From NCBI RefSeq assembly GCF_019504385.1, contig NZ_CP080590.1, positions 62,001-126,000 on the forward strand: a stretch of 64,000 bases of DNA. Direction: 5' to 3'. Positions 50,203-58,527 of the stretch are shown here, piece after piece (position 1 is the first letter of the stretch; each line of letters begins with the position of its first letter). The notes below the pieces were generated by a model that worked only from the letters and a program-made list of their open reading frames with translations, had not been told where the DNA came from and did no database searches. This stretch comes from Devosia salina. Its GTDB lineage: Bacteria > Pseudomonadota > Alphaproteobacteria > Rhizobiales > Devosiaceae. The position numbers and the translations under genes were made by a program.

Positions 50203-50963
50203 CCGCCAGCTCCGCCATCTATGTGGGCCATGTGGTGCATCAGCGGCACCGGCCGAAAAAGCACCACCTGCGTTACCGGGTGTTTTCCCTGCTGCTGGAC
50301 CTCGACGAACTGCCGCGCCTCAATACGCTGAAATGGTTCGGGCACAATCGGCGCGCCCTGTTCTCGTTCCGCGACGGCGATCATGGCGACGGCCTGCCTC
50401 TGCGCGACTGGGTCACCCGCACATTGGCGGCGCGTGGGCTGCCCGCCCCCGAACGCATCCGCCTCCTGTGCTACCCGCGCATCCTGGGCTATGTGTTCAA
50501 TCCGCTCACGGTCTGGTTCTGCGACGATGCCGCCGGGCAGCCTCTGGCGACCATCTACGAGGTGCACAACACCTTTGGCGAGCGCCACAGCTACGTCCTG
50601 CCCGCCGCCGAGGCCGAGCAGGCTGCTGACAAGGCGTTCTATGTCTCGCCCTTCATCGACATGGACTGCCGCTACGAGTTCCGCCTGACCCCACCCGGCG
50701 AAGGGGTGCGCATCGCCATCAACGAGACCCAGGATGGAGCCCCGTTGCTCTATGCGGCCTTTGCGGGGAAGGCGCGCCCGTTTTCCGACGCGACCCTGCT
50801 CAGGTTGTTCTTCACCCACCCGCTCATGACCTTCAAGGTCACCGCCGGCATCCATTGGGAGGCCTTGCGTCTCATCGCCAAAGGCATCCGCATCCGCTGG
50901 TACACGCAGAGGAACAAGCCGGTGCCAACACCGGCAACCGAGCCGGTTGAACGGCGCGGCTAG
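50199..50963 (+). CDS. DUF1365 family protein
   Basis: A 254-residue protein: 'IYVGHVVHQRHRPKKHHLRYRVFSLLLDLDEL', 'RIRLLCYPRILGYVFNPLTVWFC', 'EVHNTFGERHSYVL', 'FYVSPFIDMDCRYEFRL' are DUF1365 hallmarks. Its ATG overlaps the FAD-oxidoreductase stop. This pair is usually followed by a cyclopropane fatty-acid synthase-like gene, absent here. Confidence 0.92.
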   Translation: MTASSAIYVGHVVHQRHRPKKHHLRYRVFSLLLDLDELPRLNTLKWFGHNRRALFSFRDGDHGDGLPLRDWVTRTLAARGLPAPERIRLLCYPRILGYVFNPLTVWFCDDAAGQPLATIYEVHNTFGERHSYVLPAAEAEQAADKAFYVSPFIDMDCRYEFRLTPPGEGVRIAINETQDGAPLLYAAFAGKARPFSDATLLRLFFTHPLMTFKVTAGIHWEALRLIAKGIRIRWYTQRNKPVPTPATEPVERRG

Positions 50964-50964
50964 G

Positions 50965-51062
50965 GCGCTTTCAGCAAAAGTTGGACACCACTTCTACGCT
51001 TCGAAAGCGCGGCAAAACAAAGAGTTAGAGCGCCCGTTCTGAGTCAAACAGAACGGGAGTTC
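50965..51062. repeat. Rhizobial-type intergenic repeat element
   Basis: GCGCTTTC (50965-50972) pairs with GAAAGCGC (51003-51010), followed by AAAACAAAGAGTTAGAGCG and a second stem CCCGTTCTG (51033-51041) / CAGAACGGG (51049-51057). The AAAACAAAGAGTTAGAGCG core is familiar from many Hyphomicrobiales genomes. Only one copy in the window. Confidence 0.6.
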
Positions 51063-51066
51063 TAGC

Positions 51067-52005
51067 CTACCACTCGAAATCCGGCCCGTTCTCGCGGGCG
51101 CCCATCAGGAACACGTCGGCCATCAGCCGCAGCGGTGCGGCATCGACATCGCTCTGGTGCCTGTCGAGCAGGTCGGCAAAGCGGTCATAGATGCCGGCAT
51201 ATTCCGCGTCGCCGTGCTCCAGCACCACCTCCCCATTGATGCGCAGCGTGCGGCCGCCGCGCTCAAGCTTGAGGTCGTCGCCGGTACCGGTCACCACGTG
51301 GATGGTCCAGATCTCGCCGCTCTCTTCGAGCCAGTTGAAGCCGGACGACATCTGCGGCTGGTGCGGCTGGCCGGACTTGAACTTGACCTCGACATCCACT
51401 GGCGTCTGGCGATTGGCCGGAAAGGTCAGTTTCGCGCTTTCCACAAAGACCGGAAACGGCATGATCTTGGTGAAGATCGAATAGGCGTTGATACCGGGGT
51501 CGCACACCCCGAAGCCGCCAGGCTCCCACACCCAGTCCTGCCCGGGATGCCATTTGCGCACGCTTTCGCGCCAGTCGATGCGCACGGACTTGACGCCCTG
51601 GTCGGCAAGGATCGCCTTGGCGCGGTCGACGGCGGCATTGTACTGGCTGTGCCAGGTCTGGAACAGCACCCGGTCCAGCCGTGCAGCATGGGCAACGATG
51701 TCATCGAGTTCCGAGATCGTGGTGGTGGGCGGCTTTTCCATCATCACGTCCTTGCCGGCGTCCAGCGCCTCGCGCACCAATCCATGGCGTACGCCCGGTG
51801 GGGTGCAGATGGAAACCAGCCCCACCTCCGGCATCGCAGCGTAGAGTTCCGCTGCGGTGCGAAAGACCGGCGCATTGCCATGGCCAACCCCGCGCGAGGA
51901 GACGGTCGCCGCCAGCTCGAAATCTGCCGAGGCGTCGATCACCGGCAGGTGCTGGTCCACTGCGATCTTGCCTACGCCGATCACCGCGATTTTGCGCTTG
52001 GCCAT
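51067..52005 (-). CDS. Gfo/Idh/MocA family oxidoreductase (galactose dehydrogenase-like)
   Basis: A 312-residue enzyme: 'IAVIGVGKIAVDQHLPVIDASADFELAATVS', 'VSICTPPGVRH', 'GKDVMMEKPPTTTISELDDIVAHA' (E-K-P), then a sugar-binding half. It resembles D-galactose or L-arabinose 1-dehydrogenases. ATG 52005 is preceded by GGAGTTCC. Another Gfo/Idh gene is at 20.4 kb. Confidence 0.88.
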   Translation of the reverse strand: MAKRKIAVIGVGKIAVDQHLPVIDASADFELAATVSSRGVGHGNAPVFRTAAELYAAMPEVGLVSICTPPGVRHGLVREALDAGKDVMMEKPPTTTISELDDIVAHAARLDRVLFQTWHSQYNAAVDRAKAILADQGVKSVRIDWRESVRKWHPGQDWVWEPGGFGVCDPGINAYSIFTKIMPFPVFVESAKLTFPANRQTPVDVEVKFKSGQPHQPQMSSGFNWLEESGEIWTIHVVTGTGDDLKLERGGRTLRINGEVVLEHGDAEYAGIYDRFADLLDRHQSDVDAAPLRLMADVFLMGARENGPDFEW

Positions 52006-52091
52006 GCCGGAACTCCGTGTCGAAAAAGCGCGGCTATAGAGCAGGTCTTGGCTGGTTCTGCCAAGGCCCCAAGACAACAAAAGTATGATTT

Positions 52092-52454
52092 TTATGCAGT
52101 GGGTGCCGGCGGCGGCGGTTCCCAGAGCTCGATCGGGTTGCCCTCCGGATCGTGGATGCGCGCGAATCGGCCCGTCTCGGGCGTGTCCCATTCGTCCGGG
52201 CGCGTCTCAACCGCTATGCCCGCAGAACTGAGCTGGGCGACCAGGGCGTCCAGGTCGTCGACCCGCAGGTTGATCATCCACTGCTTGTCCGCCGAGAAAT
52301 AGTCGCTTTCGCGCTTGAATGGCGAAAACACCGTAAAGCCGGCCTGCTGCGTCCAGAATTCGGGGATGCCCAGATGCGTCTCGTACCAGCCCGCCAGCGC
52401 CTTGGTGTCGCCTGCCCGGAAGAAGATGCCGCCAATGCCCACCGCCCGTGCCAT
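52092..52454 (-). CDS. VOC (glyoxalase-like) family protein
   Basis: A 120-residue protein with the VOC beta-alpha-beta-beta-beta repeats: 'GIGGIFFRAGDTKALAGWYETHLGIPE' and 'DLDALVAQLSSAGIAVETRPDEWDTPETGRFARIHDPEGNPIELWEP'. Metal ligands H and E are in part visible. Substrate unknown. GGGAGGCAGGC precedes ATG 52454. Confidence 0.9.
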   Translation of the reverse strand: MARAVGIGGIFFRAGDTKALAGWYETHLGIPEFWTQQAGFTVFSPFKRESDYFSADKQWMINLRVDDLDALVAQLSSAGIAVETRPDEWDTPETGRFARIHDPEGNPIELWEPPPPAPTA

Positions 52455-52520
52455 GCCTGCCTCCCTTGCATGCTTGCTCCCAGGAGAATGACACAGGCCC
52501 TTCAGGGGCCAAAGCCGAAA

Positions 52521-53780
52521 TCAGCGGATGAGGATCGCCCGGAAGTCATTCACATTGGTTCCGGTCGGGCCGGTGACGAAGAGGTCGCCAATGGCCTCGA
52601 ACGCCCCATAGGCATCATTATTGGCGAGGGCGGCCTGCGGATCGATCCCCGCCTCGCGCATGCGACGGGCCGTGGTGCCATCCACGAAAGCCCCCGCATT
52701 GTCTTCCGAGCCATCGATGCCATCGGTATCGCCGGCCAGCGCCGAGACACCCGCGACGCCATCCAGGGCAATGGCCAGCGAGAGCAGGAATTCGCCATTG
52801 CGCCCGCCGCGGCCCTTGCCGCGCAGCGTCACCGTCGTTTCCCCGCCCGAGAGCAGCACTACCGGTTTTCTGAACGGACGATTGCGCGTGGCAATTTCGC
52901 GCGCCAGGGCGGCATGCACCTGCGCAACGTCGCGCGCTTCCCCTTCGATGGAGTCTGAGAGAATCGCCGCCTCGATCCCCTCTTGCCGCGCCAGCTCGGC
53001 CGCAGCCTCCAGCGACAGCGCCGCCGAGGCAATGGTGGCAACGCTGTTGCGAGCAAATACGGGGTCGGATGGCTCGGGCGGCAGATTGGCATCGCTCGCG
53101 AGCAGCCGTGCCGCTCTCTCCGGCAGGTCGAGCCGATAAAGCGCCGCCAGGCGCCTCGCCTCGGTCCGTCCCCCGGCAAGGGGCAGGGTGGGGCCGGAGG
53201 CCACCAGCGCCGGGTCGTCGCCCGGCACGTCTGAAACCACAAGCGTCGCCACGCGCGCCGGAGCGGCAGCTGCGGCCAGTCGCCCACCCTTGATGGTCGA
53301 GAACTGGTTGCGGATGAGGTTCATCACCCCGATCGGTGCGCCCGAGGCCAGCAGCGCGCGGTTAATAGTCTGTTCATCATCGAGGTCCAGGCCCCGGGCC
53401 GGAGCCGGCAGCAGCGACGAGCCGCCCCCTGAAATCAGCGCCACCACCAGGTCGTCTTCGGTCAGGCCCGAGACCAGCTTCATCAGCCGCGCCGCCGCGT
53501 CCAGCCCCGCAGCATCCGGCACCGGATGGGCGGCTTCGACGATTTCTATGCGTTCGCAAGGTTCTGCATAGCCATAACGGGTGACAACAAGTCCCGATAT
53601 CTCGCCCGGCCAGGCCTTCTCGAACGCCCGGGCCATCTGGGCTGAAGCCTTGCCGGCCCCGACAACAATGGTGCGCCCCCTGGGTGGCGCAGGCAGGTGC
53701 CGCTCGACCGCAAGGGCCGGTTGCGCTTGGGCGACGGCCTTGTGAAAAAGGCGCTCGAGCAGGGAACGGTCCATAGGCAT
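52521..53780 (-). CDS. Glycerate 2-kinase type (DUF4147/MOFRL) protein
   Basis: A 419-residue protein. The N-terminal DUF4147 domain has 'RTIVVGAGKASAQMARAFEKAWPG' and 'LISGGGSSLLPAPA', and the MOFRL end has 'VVLLSGGETTVTLRGKGRGGRNGEFLLSLAIAL..DTDGIDGSEDNAGAFVD'. It phosphorylates glycerate to 2-phosphoglycerate in relatives. ATG 53780 or 53774; the longer frame to 53903 would run into the DUF1045 promoter. Confidence 0.9.
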   Translation of the reverse strand: MPMDRSLLERLFHKAVAQAQPALAVERHLPAPPRGRTIVVGAGKASAQMARAFEKAWPGEISGLVVTRYGYAEPCERIEIVEAAHPVPDAAGLDAAARLMKLVSGLTEDDLVVALISGGGSSLLPAPARGLDLDDEQTINRALLASGAPIGVMNLIRNQFSTIKGGRLAAAAAPARVATLVVSDVPGDDPALVASGPTLPLAGGRTEARRLAALYRLDLPERAARLLASDANLPPEPSDPVFARNSVATIASAALSLEAAAELARQEGIEAAILSDSIEGEARDVAQVHAALAREIATRNRPFRKPVVLLSGGETTVTLRGKGRGGRNGEFLLSLAIALDGVAGVSALAGDTDGIDGSEDNAGAFVDGTTARRMREAGIDPQAALANNDAYGAFEAIGDLFVTGPTGTNVNDFRAILIR

Positions 53781-53901
53781 AAATCTTTGTGCGCGAACGG
53801 AGGGAGACGCTTTGTCGCCAGCGCTCCAGCAATTGTCCAGCCCTTCGCGCTTGTCAAACCACTGCCACACAGGTCCATTAGCTCCCCCGTGAGGAGTTCG
53901 C

Positions 53902-54594
53902 ATGCCGCAAAGATTCGCTATCTATTACGCCCCGGCCGTTACCGACGCCCTGTGGGACCGGGCCTCGGTTTGGCTGGGTCGCGACCCGGCATCGGGGCTT
54001 TCCTATGATGGCGCGGTGGCCGGCATCGAGCGTGATCGCCTGCTCAACCTCACCCAGTCTGCGGGGCGTTACGGCTTTCACGCCACCCTCAAGCCACCAA
54101 TGGCGCTGGCGCCCGGATGCAGTCTCGATCAGTTGAGCGGGGCGCTCTCCGAACTGGCGGCAGGACTCGCGCCCTTGCCGCTGGGGCGCCTGCACATAGC
54201 CGACTTGGATGGTTTCCTGGCCCTGGTGCCGGTTGAGGGGGACAATTCCCAATTGCTCGATCTGGCGGCCCATGTTGTGGAGACGCTCGAGCCCTTTCGC
54301 GCGCCGATGACCCCTCGCGATCGTGCCGCCCGGGCCGCGCGCGGCCTGACGCCGCGCCAGGAGGAACTGCTCGATGCCTATGGCTACCCCTATGTGTTCG
54401 ACGAGTTCCGCTTTCATATGACCCTGACGGATCGCCTCAATGAATATGACCGGGCCGATATGCTCTCGGCCGCTCGCACATGGTTCGGCCCCATACTGGA
54501 ACAGCCGATCGTGCTGGACCGCCTGACGCTGTTCCAGGAAACAGAGAACAAGCTGCCCTTCCGGCGCATCGCCGAATATGGTCTGGGGGGCTAA
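53902..54594 (+). CDS. DUF1045 (2H-phosphoesterase-like) phosphonate-associated protein
   Basis: A 230-residue protein: 'RFAIYYAPAVTDALWDRASVWLGRD', 'YGFHATLKPPMALAPG', 'YVFDEFRFHMTLTDRL'. The two H-x-T/S motifs (HATL, HMTL) are those of 2H phosphoesterases. DUF1045 genes commonly accompany phnM. ATG 53902 follows GAGGAG. It ends two bases before phnM. Confidence 0.92.
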   Translation: MPQRFAIYYAPAVTDALWDRASVWLGRDPASGLSYDGAVAGIERDRLLNLTQSAGRYGFHATLKPPMALAPGCSLDQLSGALSELAAGLAPLPLGRLHIADLDGFLALVPVEGDNSQLLDLAAHVVETLEPFRAPMTPRDRAARAARGLTPRQEELLDAYGYPYVFDEFRFHMTLTDRLNEYDRADMLSAARTWFGPILEQPIVLDRLTLFQETENKLPFRRIAEYGLGG

Positions 54595-54596
54595 TC

Positions 54597-55733
54597 ATGT
54601 CCGAAACCGTCTTCTCCAATGCCCGCATCGTGCTGCCTGACCAGGTCGTCGAGGGAAGCCTGGTGGTTCGCGCGGGCAGGATTGCGGGCATCGACGCCGG
54701 CGTAAGCCGGCAGGGCGAAGACCTGGGTGGCGATTATCTGATCCCGGGCCTGGTCGAGCTGCACACGGACCACCTGGAAAATCACTATCGGCCCAGACCT
54801 GGCGTCTTCTGGGATCCGCAGGCGGCGCTGCACGCGCATGATGTGCAGATTGCCGGATCGGGCATCACCACCGTCTTCGACGCGGTGCGCATCGGATCGG
54901 ACATCGATCTGCCCGACATGCTGGCGCATGCGCGACAATTGGTCGATGCGGTGCGGACCGGCCGCGAGGGCAGCTGGCTGCGCGCCGAACACTTCATCCA
55001 CCTGCGCTGCGAATTGCCGAGCCACGACGTCGTGGCTCACTTCGATGCCCTCGCCGACGACCCTTCGACCCGGCTGGCCTCGGTCATGGATCATACGCCC
55101 GGCCAACGCCAGTTCCGCTCGCTCGATGCCTATCGCAGCTTCTACGCACGGCAGATGGGAGGCACCGCCGAAGAGGCGCAAGCCTATCTCGACGCACGGC
55201 TGGCCGAACACGAGCGTTACTCTGCCAGCAACCGGCAGGCCATCGTCTCCCGTGCCCGACGCATGGGCATTGCGCTGGCCAGTCATGACGACGCCACGCT
55301 GGCTCATGTCGAGGAGGCAGAGGCCAACGGCGTCGCCATTGCCGAATTCCCCACCACGCTCGAGGCGGCGTCGGCGGCCAATGCTGCCGGACTGGCCATT
55401 CTCATGGGTGCACCCAATGTGGTGCGCGGCAAGTCCCATTCGGGCAATATCTCGGCCACGGATCTGGTCGCTGCGGGGCTGCTCGATATTCTCAGTTCCG
55501 ACTATGTCCCGTTTGCGCTCCTGCAGGCGGCCTTCGTCCTGCCGAGCCGGGTGCCGGGCCTTGACCTGCCACGCGCGCTTGCTACCGTGACCGCCAATCC
55601 AGCGCGCGCGGGGGGATTCGACGATCGGGGCGAGATCGCACCGGGCAAGAGGGCCGATCTGGTGCGCGTTTCGGCGGATGGTCCGCTACCGGCTGTTCGG
55701 GGCGTGTGGCGAGAAGGGCGGCGAGTGAGTTGA
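54597..55733 (+). CDS. phnM: Alpha-D-ribose 1-methylphosphonate 5-triphosphate diphosphatase
   Basis: A 378-residue amidohydrolase-fold enzyme of the C-P lyase pathway. Metal-binding 'GLVELHTDHLENHYRPRPGV', then 'GITTVFDAVRIGSD', later 'MDHTPGQRQF', 'ASHDDATLAHVEEA', 'GKSHSGNISATDLVAAGLLDILSSDYVP' and the typical 'NPARAGGFDDRGEIAPGKRADLV' end. TGGGGGG precedes ATG 54597. Confidence 0.95.
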   Translation: MSETVFSNARIVLPDQVVEGSLVVRAGRIAGIDAGVSRQGEDLGGDYLIPGLVELHTDHLENHYRPRPGVFWDPQAALHAHDVQIAGSGITTVFDAVRIGSDIDLPDMLAHARQLVDAVRTGREGSWLRAEHFIHLRCELPSHDVVAHFDALADDPSTRLASVMDHTPGQRQFRSLDAYRSFYARQMGGTAEEAQAYLDARLAEHERYSASNRQAIVSRARRMGIALASHDDATLAHVEEAEANGVAIAEFPTTLEAASAANAAGLAILMGAPNVVRGKSHSGNISATDLVAAGLLDILSSDYVPFALLQAAFVLPSRVPGLDLPRALATVTANPARAGGFDDRGEIAPGKRADLVRVSADGPLPAVRGVWREGRRVS

Positions 55734-56296
55734 ACGAAAGGCCACCCGGAGTCCTGGTTCTGGTCGTCGGCCCCTCGGGGGTTGGCAAGGACACCCTGAT
55801 CGGTGGGGCTCGGCAGGCGCTCGATGGCGATAAACGATTCAGTTTTGTGCGGCGACTGGTCACCCGCCCTGCCGATATTGATCTCGAAGATCATGTGAGC
55901 CTGGAGACGGAAGAATTCGTCCGGGCCGCGCAGGCCGGACGCTTTGCGCTCACCTGGCAGGCGCATGGCCTGGACTATGCCCTGCCCATAGGCGTCGATA
56001 CCGATCTTGCGCTCGGAAGGGTTGTTGTCGCCAATATCTCCCGCCACGCCGTGCCCCAGGCGATCGCCAAATATCCGCTGTGCCGGGTGATCCAGATATC
56101 TGCCGAAATATCCCTGCGGGCCGAACGGCTGGCGCGGCGCGGCCGCGAGAACCGCGATCAGATTGTCGCCCGGCTGGCACGTGAGGGCGCTGCCCTGCCG
56201 GCTGACGTCGCCCCCATTGTCATCGACAATTCCAGCTCGGTGGGGATTGGCGTAACCGCCTTTGTTATGGCGCTGCGGCGCATTGCCGAGGATTGA
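55730..56296 (+). CDS. phnN: Ribose 1,5-bisphosphokinase
   Basis: A 188-residue kinase. P-loop 'VGPSGVGKDTLIGGARQAL', then 'FVRRLVTRPADIDLEDHVSLETEEFVRA', as in PhnN, which makes PRPP from ribose 1,5-bisphosphate. The TTG start at 55730 overlaps the phnM stop (TTGA); GTG 55706 is an alternative. Last gene of this phosphonate set. Confidence 0.93.
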   Translation: MNERPPGVLVLVVGPSGVGKDTLIGGARQALDGDKRFSFVRRLVTRPADIDLEDHVSLETEEFVRAAQAGRFALTWQAHGLDYALPIGVDTDLALGRVVVANISRHAVPQAIAKYPLCRVIQISAEISLRAERLARRGRENRDQIVARLAREGAALPADVAPIVIDNSSSVGIGVTAFVMALRRIAED

Positions 56297-56352
56297 ACCC
56301 TTCTGCCCGGTACGCGTTGGTTTGGAACCAAATCAGCGTCAGGAGCGTCCAA

Positions 56353-56499
56353 TTGTCCCGCAACAGCCTCTACGGCGTGATCGCCATTTTGGTCATCGCG
56401 CTGCTTGCCTTCGGCATCTACACCTATCAGCAGCAATCGCGGCCCGGAATTGAGGTGCGCGTGGATGAACAGGGGATTTCGATTGATGGAAATGGCTAG
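56353..56499 (+). CDS. Small single-helix membrane protein
   Basis: A 48-residue protein: 'SLYGVIAILVIALLAFGIYTY' helix, then 'EVRVDEQGISIDG'. TTG 56353 has AGGAG seven bases upstream. It follows phnN by 56 bases. Family unknown; small proteins of this shape are common in rhizobia. Confidence 0.6.
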   Translation: MSRNSLYGVIAILVIALLAFGIYTYQQQSRPGIEVRVDEQGISIDGNG

Positions 56500-56692
56500 C
56501 GAACACCCGGATCCGCGCCGGCAGGCGATCGTCACTGCGCTCACAGCGGAACTGGAACGGCAGGCAGCGACGGGCGCTTCGCGTATAGACGTCGATGCGC
56601 TGGCCGAGGCGGTGGAGACTGCGCTTGACCCCGCGCCCCCGGCTTCGGAGGGCAGGCGACCATCCGAACTCAATGCCACCAATGATGATTGA
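56486..56692 (+). CDS. Small acidic protein
   Basis: A 68-residue, mostly helical protein ('RRQAIVTALTAELERQAATG', 'DVDALAEAVETALD'). Its ATG overlaps the end of the preceding small membrane-protein gene by 14 bases, suggesting they are one unit. No family recognised. Confidence 0.5.
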   Translation: MEMASEHPDPRRQAIVTALTAELERQAATGASRIDVDALAEAVETALDPAPPASEGRRPSELNATNDD

Positions 56693-56713
56693 AGCCCGCC
56701 GCTGGCGGACAGG

Positions 56714-56741
56714 AAAAAGCCGGTGGTCGTGCCACCGGCTT
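56714..56741. terminator. Bidirectional terminator
   Basis: AAGCCGGTGG (56717-56726) and CCACCGGCTT (56732-56741), loop TCGTG; A-run on the left gives a T-run on the minus strand. It serves the convergent genes on both sides. Confidence 0.8.
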
Positions 56742-56743
56742 AC

Positions 56744-56959
56744 TTATGCTGCCTCGCCGCCCTGGACGGCGCGGCTGACCGCCAGATGCGCGGTCTCTAT
56801 CGAGGGGAAGTGCTGCCCGTCCATGGCAAAGGCGGGAAGCTTGACGGCCACGAACTTGTAGCCGTCCGCCGCCGGCACGACCACGCCCTGAGGCTCGCCG
56901 GCCACTTCAATAACGATTGGTCTGAGCCTCTCGGCCCGATTTAGACTGTTTTCCTGCAT
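56744..56959 (-). CDS. Small hypothetical protein
   Basis: A 71-residue protein: 'MQENSLNRAERLRPIVIEVAGEPQGVVVPAADGYKFVAVKLPAFAMDG..FPSIETAHLAVSRAV'. ATG 56959 follows GGAGATTCC. The frame runs further upstream to 57121 but without family-like sequence. Function unknown. It ends three bases from a good terminator. Confidence 0.6.
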   Translation of the reverse strand: MQENSLNRAERLRPIVIEVAGEPQGVVVPAADGYKFVAVKLPAFAMDGQHFPSIETAHLAVSRAVQGGEAA

Positions 56960-57462
56960 GGGTGGAATCTCCACTTGCGCGTCGGTCCGGCGCCGGCCCC
57001 TTCGAAAGGGAAGGGCGCCTGATGCTGACAACGCGGGTTCTATCGGTTTTGTGAGACGAAGGTGTGACGCCAGATCACATTCGTTTGGAGCGACAGGACC
57101 CTTGCCAGCGTTTGGCGGCATGCTTGCAGGTTACTACGGTCGAACACGTGGCATGGATAGTGAAGGTCGTCGATGTCGTCATCGTCATTCCTCTCCTTGC
57201 GAGTGTTGACCGGATTTGTCCCACGCCATTGCGGCGGGGCAATGGCAAGATAGGGGACGCATATCGGTTTTTCCAGTGCACCTTTATGCGTAGTGGCCGA
57301 AAATTGCAGAAAAGCGTGTTTCCAGCCTCCACGGCCACGAAATGTGGATATCATTGGTCATATTTCATGGCAAGCTTCGACTTGCGCCATCTCGCGCAAT
57401 CTGGTGTTCTCCCCCGATCAAGCGTCCCCGCCAGGTGAGCGGCGGGTCTGAGGGGAACATAG
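56960..57462. other. Gene-free stretch
   Basis: About 500 bases with lower GC than the surroundings and no gene, repeat or RNA I can identify. It holds the promoters of the divergent 71-residue gene and the LacI gene. Confidence 0.5.
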
Positions 57463-58509
57463 GTGTCGCAGCACGAAACACCGCCCGCCACGCGCGGCAA
57501 GCGGGGCGTCAAGCCATCGGGGAAACCCACGCTGAAGACCATCGCGCAAATGACCGGCCTTGCGGTCACCACCATTTCACGCGCACTCAACAACGCACCC
57601 GAACTGGCGCAGGAAACGCGCGACCGCGTGCAAAAGATCGCCGCCGAGATCGGCTATATGCCGGACCGCGCCGCGCTGCGTCTCAAGACGGGCCGCACCA
57701 ATGTGATTTCGCTGATCCTGGAGCCGGACGAGCAGATCTACGGCTTCGGCACCAGCCTGGTCACCGGCATCACCGAGGCGCTGCGCAGCACGGCCTTCCA
57801 CCTCGTCATCACGCCGCTTTTCCGCAATGTGCAGCCCATCGAGCCGATCCAGCATATCGTGCGCAATCGCATGGCCGACGGGGTGATCTTTTCCAAGGCC
57901 GAAACCTTCGATGAGCGCATCCGCTTCCTCATCGACAATGACTTTCCATTCGTCAGCCATGGCCGCAGCCGCTGGCCCGAACCCCATCCCTTTGTCGACT
58001 TTGACAACGAGGCCTACGCCTATGGCGCCACGCGCCGGCTGGCCGAAAAGGGCTGTCGCAAGGTCTCGATCGTGTTGCCGGACAGCGCCCTGACCTATAC
58101 CGAGCACCTCAAGGCCGGCATGGAACGGGCGGCGCGCGAGACCGGGATTGCTTTCGAATATGCCGCGGACGTCAATTTGGGTAGTCCCACCGACGCCATC
58201 CGCAACTACGTCATCAAGCGGTCCAAGCGCCCCGATGGCCCCGATGGCTATGTCTGCGCCTCTGAAGTCTCGGCCCTTGCTGTTATTGGCGGCCTGACGG
58301 ATGCGGGTCTTGTGGTTGGAAAGACCGCCCATGTGGTCACCAAGCAGTCGTCCTCGATGTTCGCCCAGTTCCAGCCCGGCGCCGAGACCGTCCAGGAGGA
58401 CTTTGTCGCGGCCGGACGCAATCTGGGTGCCATCCTGCTGCGTCGCATCGCCGGAGAAACCGAGGATCTCCAGGTTCTGGCGGAACCCAAATTCGACTGG
58501 AAAGACTGA
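57463..58509 (+). CDS. LacI-family transcriptional regulator
   Basis: A 348-residue repressor. N-terminal HTH 'PTLKTIAQMTGLAVTTISRALNNAPELAQETRDRVQKIAAEIGYMPDRAALRLKTGRTNVISLIL', then a periplasmic-binding-like effector domain. Starts at GTG 57463 after GAGGGGA. No adjacent sugar operon on this strand; the target is unknown. Confidence 0.93.
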   Translation: MSQHETPPATRGKRGVKPSGKPTLKTIAQMTGLAVTTISRALNNAPELAQETRDRVQKIAAEIGYMPDRAALRLKTGRTNVISLILEPDEQIYGFGTSLVTGITEALRSTAFHLVITPLFRNVQPIEPIQHIVRNRMADGVIFSKAETFDERIRFLIDNDFPFVSHGRSRWPEPHPFVDFDNEAYAYGATRRLAEKGCRKVSIVLPDSALTYTEHLKAGMERAARETGIAFEYAADVNLGSPTDAIRNYVIKRSKRPDGPDGYVCASEVSALAVIGGLTDAGLVVGKTAHVVTKQSSSMFAQFQPGAETVQEDFVAAGRNLGAILLRRIAGETEDLQVLAEPKFDWKD

Positions 58510-58527
58510 CCGGCATCACAGAGTGCC

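Noticed and set aside
57040..57438. ORFs on both strands between the 71-residue gene and the LacI gene
   Set aside because: No ribosome sites and no domain-like sequence; both frames overlap each other.
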